Made by a program: the position numbers and the translations under genes
Source: Candidatus Omnitrophota bacterium
GTDB lineage: Bacteria; Omnitrophota; Gorgyraeia; Gygaellales; Profunditerraquicolaceae
Assembly: GCA_028711825.1 (NCBI GenBank)
Contig: JAQTRM010000050.1
Coordinates: forward strand, 1-8,336
DNA: 8,336 nucleotides
Direction: 5' to 3'
Shown: positions 5,414-8,336 of the stretch, one piece after another
How positions within the stretch are numbered: position 1 is the stretch's first letter
How the letters are laid out: the number at the start of each line of letters is the position of its first letter
The notes under the pieces: model-generated
The model's database searches: none
Told to the model about the DNA's origin: nothing
Seen by the model: the letters and a program-made list of their open reading frames with translations, nothing else

Positions 5414-6802
5414 ATGGAATACCGTATTGAAGAAGATGCGTTAGGGCAGTTAAAGGTGCCCGCGGGAGTTTACTGGGGAGTTCATACCGCCAGGGCGCTG
5501 GAGAATTTTCCGCTCTCCGGGCAAAAAGTGAACAGTTCCCTTATTAAGTCATATTGCCTGGTTAAAAAGGCCTGTGCCCGGGCCAACCGCGAGCTGAAAC
5601 TGCTGGATGAGAAGAAGGCCGATGCTGTAATGCGGGCCTGCGACGAGGTCGCCGAAGGAAGGCTTGCCGATCAATTCCCGGTTGACCCTTTGCAGGGCGG
5701 AGCGGGGACCTCCACCAATATGAATGTCAACGAGGTTTTAGCTAACCGGGCGGCGGAGATCCTCGGAGGCAGTTTGGGGGATTATGCCCTGGTTAATCCG
5801 ATCGAGGATGTTAACCTGAACCAGTCGACCAATGATACTTATCCTACGGCGTTGAAAGTCGCCGCGATATTTAAATTCCGCGAATTGAGCGCCCAGATCG
5901 CCGCGCTGCAGGGAGCGCTGCAGAAAAAAGAAAAAGAATTTGCTTCTATCGTAAAAGTCGGACGCACGGAGATGCAGGAGGCGGTCCCGATAACTTTAGG
6001 CCAGGAATTCAGCGCTTTTGCCGAAGCGGTCGCGCGCGACCGCTGGAGGGTTTTTAAATGCGAAGAACGCCTGCGCATCGTTAACCTCGGAGGGACGGCG
6101 GTGGGGACCGGCCTTACCGCTCCGCGCAGTTATATTTTTCTGGTAATTGAGACCCTGCGTAAAATAACCGGGCTGGGGCTGGCGCGCGGGGAGACGGTAC
6201 TGGACCAGACCGCCAACAGCGACAGTTTTGTGGAGGTTTCCGGGATACTTAAAGCGCACGCCTCGAATATCCGCAAGATATCCGGAGACCTGCGCCTGCT
6301 GAACCTTCTGGGGGAAATATCCCTGCCCGTGCTGCAGGCGGGTTCTTCGATCATGCCGGGAAAGGTAAACCCGGTTGTCCTGGAAGCCGCGGCGCAGGCG
6401 GGAATAAAGGTTATCTCCAATGATATGATCATTACCGAGGCCTGTTCCTCCGCCACCCTGCAGATTAACGAATTTATGCCTCTCCTCGCCCAGGCGCTGC
6501 TTGAGTCATTGGATATCCTGATTAATGTAAACCGGATAATGTCTTTGCATGTTTCCGGTATTAATGCCGATGAGAAAAAATGCCGTTGGTATTTCGACCG
6601 CAGCCCGGCGATCATTACCGCTTTGCTGCCGCAAATCGGATATCATAAGGCGCAGGAATTACTCGATGAGTTCAAGGCTTCGCAGCGGGAAGACCTGCGC
6701 GTTTTTCTATCTGAGAAACTCGGAGAAGGGCTGGTTAACAAAGTCTTCAGTTCTCACAACCTTATTGCTTTAGGACATTCGGCTCATGGAAAAAACACCT
6801 AA
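5414..6802 (+). CDS. aspA: Aspartate ammonia-lyase (aspartase)
   Basis: This cytosolic homotetrameric enzyme of the aspartase/fumarase superfamily converts L-aspartate to fumarate and ammonia. At 462 residues it is close to the usual length of about 470. The three conserved regions are present: GGAGTSTNMNVNEV (95-108); NQSTNDTYPTA (136-146) with GRTEMQEAVPITLGQEF (183-199); and the signature loop GSSIMPGKVNP (310-320), where Ser311 should be the catalytic base. At the discriminating position the segment reads GRTE-M-Q rather than the GRTH of class II fumarases, which supports aspartase. The start follows CGGAGGT (5403-5409) closely, and the gene is 12 bp behind hydG. Its 3' end overlaps hydF by 17 bp, so the three genes are co-transcribed. 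I recall aspartases in other hyd maturation clusters. A role in supplying ammonia for the H-cluster bridge is inference, and ordinary aspartate catabolism remains possible. Confidence 0.88.
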   Translation: MEYRIEEDALGQLKVPAGVYWGVHTARALENFPLSGQKVNSSLIKSYCLVKKACARANRELKLLDEKKADAVMRACDEVAEGRLADQFPVDPLQGGAGTSTNMNVNEVLANRAAEILGGSLGDYALVNPIEDVNLNQSTNDTYPTALKVAAIFKFRELSAQIAALQGALQKKEKEFASIVKVGRTEMQEAVPITLGQEFSAFAEAVARDRWRVFKCEERLRIVNLGGTAVGTGLTAPRSYIFLVIETLRKITGLGLARGETVLDQTANSDSFVEVSGILKAHASNIRKISGDLRLLNLLGEISLPVLQAGSSIMPGKVNPVVLEAAAQAGIKVISNDMIITEACSSATLQINEFMPLLAQALLESLDILINVNRIMSLHVSGINADEKKCRWYFDRSPAIITALLPQIGYHKAQELLDEFKASQREDLRVFLSEKLGEGLVNKVFSSHNLIALGHSAHGKNT

Positions 6803-8027
6803 ATCCCTGCGTCTGCATATCGGTATCTTCGGACGCACCAATGTCGGTAAGTCCAGTTTTTTGAATCTCCTGGCGGGGCAGGATGTGGCGATTATTTCTC
6901 CGGTTGCCGGCACGACTACCGACGTGGTGGAAAAGACGATGGAACTGCTGCCGGTAGGGCCGGTAGTTTTTTTGGATACCGCCGGGCTTGACGACTGTTC
7001 CTCTTTAAGCCGGGCCCGGACCGAAAAGACCCGTAAGGCTTTCGACCGTTCGGATATTGCCATGCTTGTCACCGAGGCCGGTAAATGGGATAGTTATGAG
7101 GAAGATATCGCCGGGGAAGCGAAGAAAAGAGAAGTCCCCCTGATCGTGGTGGTAAACAAGACCGATCTTTTCCGGCCGGAGGATAGTTTCCTGCTCAAGA
7201 TAAAGAACAATACCGCGCGGATTATTTTATGCTCCAGCATCGACCTTTCCGGCAGGGACAGTTGTTTAAATCTTTTGAAGGGATATCTGCTCGATGCCTG
7301 CCCGGATGAATTTTTAAATCCCCCCGCCCTGATCGGCGACCTTATCCGGCCGGGCGGTACGGCGGTTTTGATCGTGCCGATCGACCTGCAGGCTCCGAAA
7401 GGCAGGTTGATCCTGCCGCAGGTGCAGGCGATCCGCGACGCGCTGGATAACGACGCGGCGGTGATGGTTGTTAAGGAAAGGGAATATGCCGCGGCCCTTG
7501 GAAATTTAAAGGTGCCGCCGGATATCGCGGTCTGCGATTCCCAGGTGGTGCTGAAGATGGTTGCCGACACGCCGGAGGAGATAAAGTGCACCACTTTTTC
7601 CATTCTTTTCTCGCGTTATAAGGGAGACCTTATCGAAGCCGCCAAAGGAGCGGCGGCCATCGACCGGCTTAAGCCCGGGGATAAGGTCCTTATCGCCGAG
7701 GCATGCAGCCATCACGCTATTGAAGATGATATCGGCCGGGTGAAGATTCCGCGCTGGATACGCCAATATGTCGGAGGGGATATCCGGGTCGACGTGTCAA
7801 GCGGCAGGGATTATCCGGAAAACCTTCAGGAGTATAAATTGATTATCCATTGCGGGGGATGCATGCTGACCCGGCGGCAGATGCTTTTTAGGATCCAGAA
7901 AGCTAAGGAAGCGGGGGCAGCGATTACAAACTACGGGCTGGCGATCGCGGTCTCCCAGGGAGTGATCAAGCGGGTGCTGGGGCCTTTCCCGGCGGCGCTG
8001 GATGCGTTTGAGAGGGGGAGAACCTGA
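6786..8027 (+). CDS. hydF: HydF, [FeFe] hydrogenase H-cluster maturation GTPase and scaffold
   Basis: HydF binds the 2Fe subcluster precursor and loads it into apo-hydrogenase. The 413 residues show three parts. The N-terminal Era/TrmE-like GTPase domain has the P-loop GRTNVGKSS (16-24), switch I TTTD (43-46), G3 DTAG (64-67) and G4 NKTD (124-127). A middle dimerisation domain spans about 180-270. The C-terminal cluster domain carries Cys307-Ser-His309 and His355-Cys356-Gly-Gly-Cys359, with 45 residues between the two histidines, within the range I know for HydF (CxHx44-53HCxxC). EACSHH and HCGGCM are diagnostic and exclude other Era-like GTPases. The ATG lies inside the aspA 3' end, preceded by AGGA at 6772-6775, ten bases upstream. 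The overlap suggests translational coupling. All expected ligands and GTPase motifs are present, so it looks functional. It ends the operon; no intrinsic terminator is seen before 8145. Confidence 0.95.
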   Translation: MEKTPKSLRLHIGIFGRTNVGKSSFLNLLAGQDVAIISPVAGTTTDVVEKTMELLPVGPVVFLDTAGLDDCSSLSRARTEKTRKAFDRSDIAMLVTEAGKWDSYEEDIAGEAKKREVPLIVVVNKTDLFRPEDSFLLKIKNNTARIILCSSIDLSGRDSCLNLLKGYLLDACPDEFLNPPALIGDLIRPGGTAVLIVPIDLQAPKGRLILPQVQAIRDALDNDAAVMVVKEREYAAALGNLKVPPDIAVCDSQVVLKMVADTPEEIKCTTFSILFSRYKGDLIEAAKGAAAIDRLKPGDKVLIAEACSHHAIEDDIGRVKIPRWIRQYVGGDIRVDVSSGRDYPENLQEYKLIIHCGGCMLTRRQMLFRIQKAKEAGAAITNYGLAIAVSQGVIKRVLGPFPAALDAFERGRT

Positions 8028-8040
8028 TAAATAATTTCTT

Positions 8041-8089
8041 TCAGCTCTCAGCTTTTAGCCATCAGCTGTCAGCTATCAGCCTTCAGCTA
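8041..8089 (+). repeat. Seven-unit heptamer tandem array (consensus TCAGCTN)
   Basis: Seven consecutive 7-bp units read tcagctc, tcagctt, ttagcca, tcagctg, tcagcta, tcagcct and tcagcta. The seventh base varies, while TCAGCT is nearly fixed. The array begins 13 bp after the hydF stop codon and is non-coding. Confidence 0.8.
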
Positions 8090-8112
8090 AAGCGAAAACC
8101 TCTTTGCAACAA

Positions 8113-8133
8113 GTAATCCGTAACTGGTAATTA
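8113..8133 (+). repeat. Three-unit heptamer array of a second type (consensus GTAAYYN)
   Basis: The three adjacent 7-bp units are gtaatcc, gtaactg and gtaatta. The array is short and could be chance, but it has the same period as the array 24 bp upstream. Confidence 0.45.
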
Positions 8134-8144
8134 ATTCAAAATCT

Positions 8145-8213
8145 AAAATAAAGGGGACGGTTCTATTTTTTAATCTTATTTCGCAGAAAAAATAGAACCG
8201 TCCCCTTTATTTT
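8145..8213. repeat. Perfect 27-bp inverted repeat (REP/MITE-like hairpin), possible terminator
   Basis: Arms 8145-8171 and 8187-8213 are perfectly complementary over 27 bp, around a 15-nt loop (8172-8186). Each arm contains AAAGGGGACGGTTCT. The GGGGACG core is shared with the ends of the RAYT element at 2972-3729, which suggests a non-autonomous unit moved by a RAYT-type enzyme. The right arm runs into a T-rich stretch (8208-8220), so the hairpin could also end transcription of the hyd operon. Confidence 0.75.
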
Positions 8214-8227
8214 TTGTTTTTCGGCTT

Positions 8228-8248
8228 TAGTTGACGACTGACAGCTGA
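8228..8248 (-). repeat. Inverted three-unit copy of the TCAGCTN heptamer array
   Basis: Read on the minus strand the units are tcagctg, tcagtcg and tcaacta, decaying outward from one exact unit. TCAGCTGTCAG on this strand matches 8062-8072 of the plus-strand array exactly over 11 bp. Confidence 0.55.
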
Positions 8249-8279
8249 AGAAGAGAAAATATCCTTCCCGCCGGGTTTA

Positions 8280-8288
8280 TGCTATAAT
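8280..8288 (+). promoter_or_regulatory. Extended -10 promoter of the gene starting at 8321
   Basis: TGCTATAAT is a perfect TATAAT (8283-8288) with the extended TGN in front. No good -35 is visible near 8260, which is common for extended -10 promoters. The start would be near 8295, leaving a leader of about 26 nt. Confidence 0.55.
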
Positions 8289-8320
8289 AAATTTCAACAT
8301 CAATAACAGGACTTTCGCAT

Positions 8321-8336
8321 ATGCCCAAAGAAAAAA
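8321..8336 (+). CDS. Start of an unidentified gene (5' end only)
   Basis: Only five codons are visible (MPKEK), so no function can be given. The start is supported by AGGA at 8308-8311, nine bases before the ATG, and by the extended -10 promoter at 8280-8288. It lies downstream of the repeat island and has its own promoter, so it is probably not part of the hyd operon, though it could be hydE or another hydrogenase gene. Confidence 0.5.

Noticed and set aside
5414..6802. Class II fumarase instead of aspartase
   Set aside because: The segment reads GRTEMQ, lacking the histidine of fumarase GRTH, and the loop GSSIMPGKVNP is shared by both so does not argue for fumarase. The hyd context also favours aspartase.
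8041..8089. CRISPR array
   Set aside because: The repeats are 7 bp without spacers, and there are no cas genes.

Overview
The window looks like a stretch of chromosome from an anaerobic bacterium. It has about 50-55% GC in the genes, strong AGGAGG-type ribosome binding sites and consensus sigma-70-like promoters. The best clues to lifestyle are two maturases of [FeFe] hydrogenase (HydG and HydF), which point to fermentative or syntrophic anaerobic metabolism. The gene style and the GGGGAC-type REP repeats remind me of candidate phyla such as Omnitrophota, but that is an impression from memory and the window has no marker gene to test it.

Layout: (1) 1-768, the 3' part of an FMN-dependent nitronate monooxygenase/FabK-like oxidoreductase. 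(2) 850-1164, a small exported protein with its own promoter, ending at a hairpin (1187-1219) that should stop transcription from both sides. (3) 1218-2912 on the minus strand, a CPA2-type cation/proton antiporter with a C-terminal CBS pair. (4) 2972-3729, a RAYT (Y1 transposase) element: one HUH transposase gene between 34-bp imperfect inverted repeats, inserted between the divergent promoters of the antiporter and the hyd operon. (5) 3732-8027, an operon made of a promoter, a structured leader RNA of about 100 nt ending in a GC-rich segment and T6, then hydG, aspA and hydF, tightly packed (12-bp gap, then 17-bp overlap). (6) 8028-8320, a repeat island: a seven-unit heptamer array, a three-unit array of a second heptamer, a perfect 27-bp-stem hairpin and an inverted three-unit copy of the first heptamer, followed by a promoter and the first codons of a new gene at 8321.

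How the genes work together: HydG cleaves tyrosine to make the CO and CN ligands of the H-cluster, and HydF is the GTPase scaffold that delivers the 2Fe subcluster to the hydrogenase. AspA releases ammonia and fumarate from aspartate; its position inside the operon suggests it may feed nitrogen into the H-cluster dithiomethylamine bridge, which is inference. HydE and the hydrogenase itself are not in the window.

The points most worth a second look are the unidentified structured leader in front of hydG, the HydG C-terminal cluster motif in which the expected second cysteine is glycine, the precise insertion of the RAYT element between two back-to-back promoters, and the convergent heptamer arrays around the terminal hairpin.
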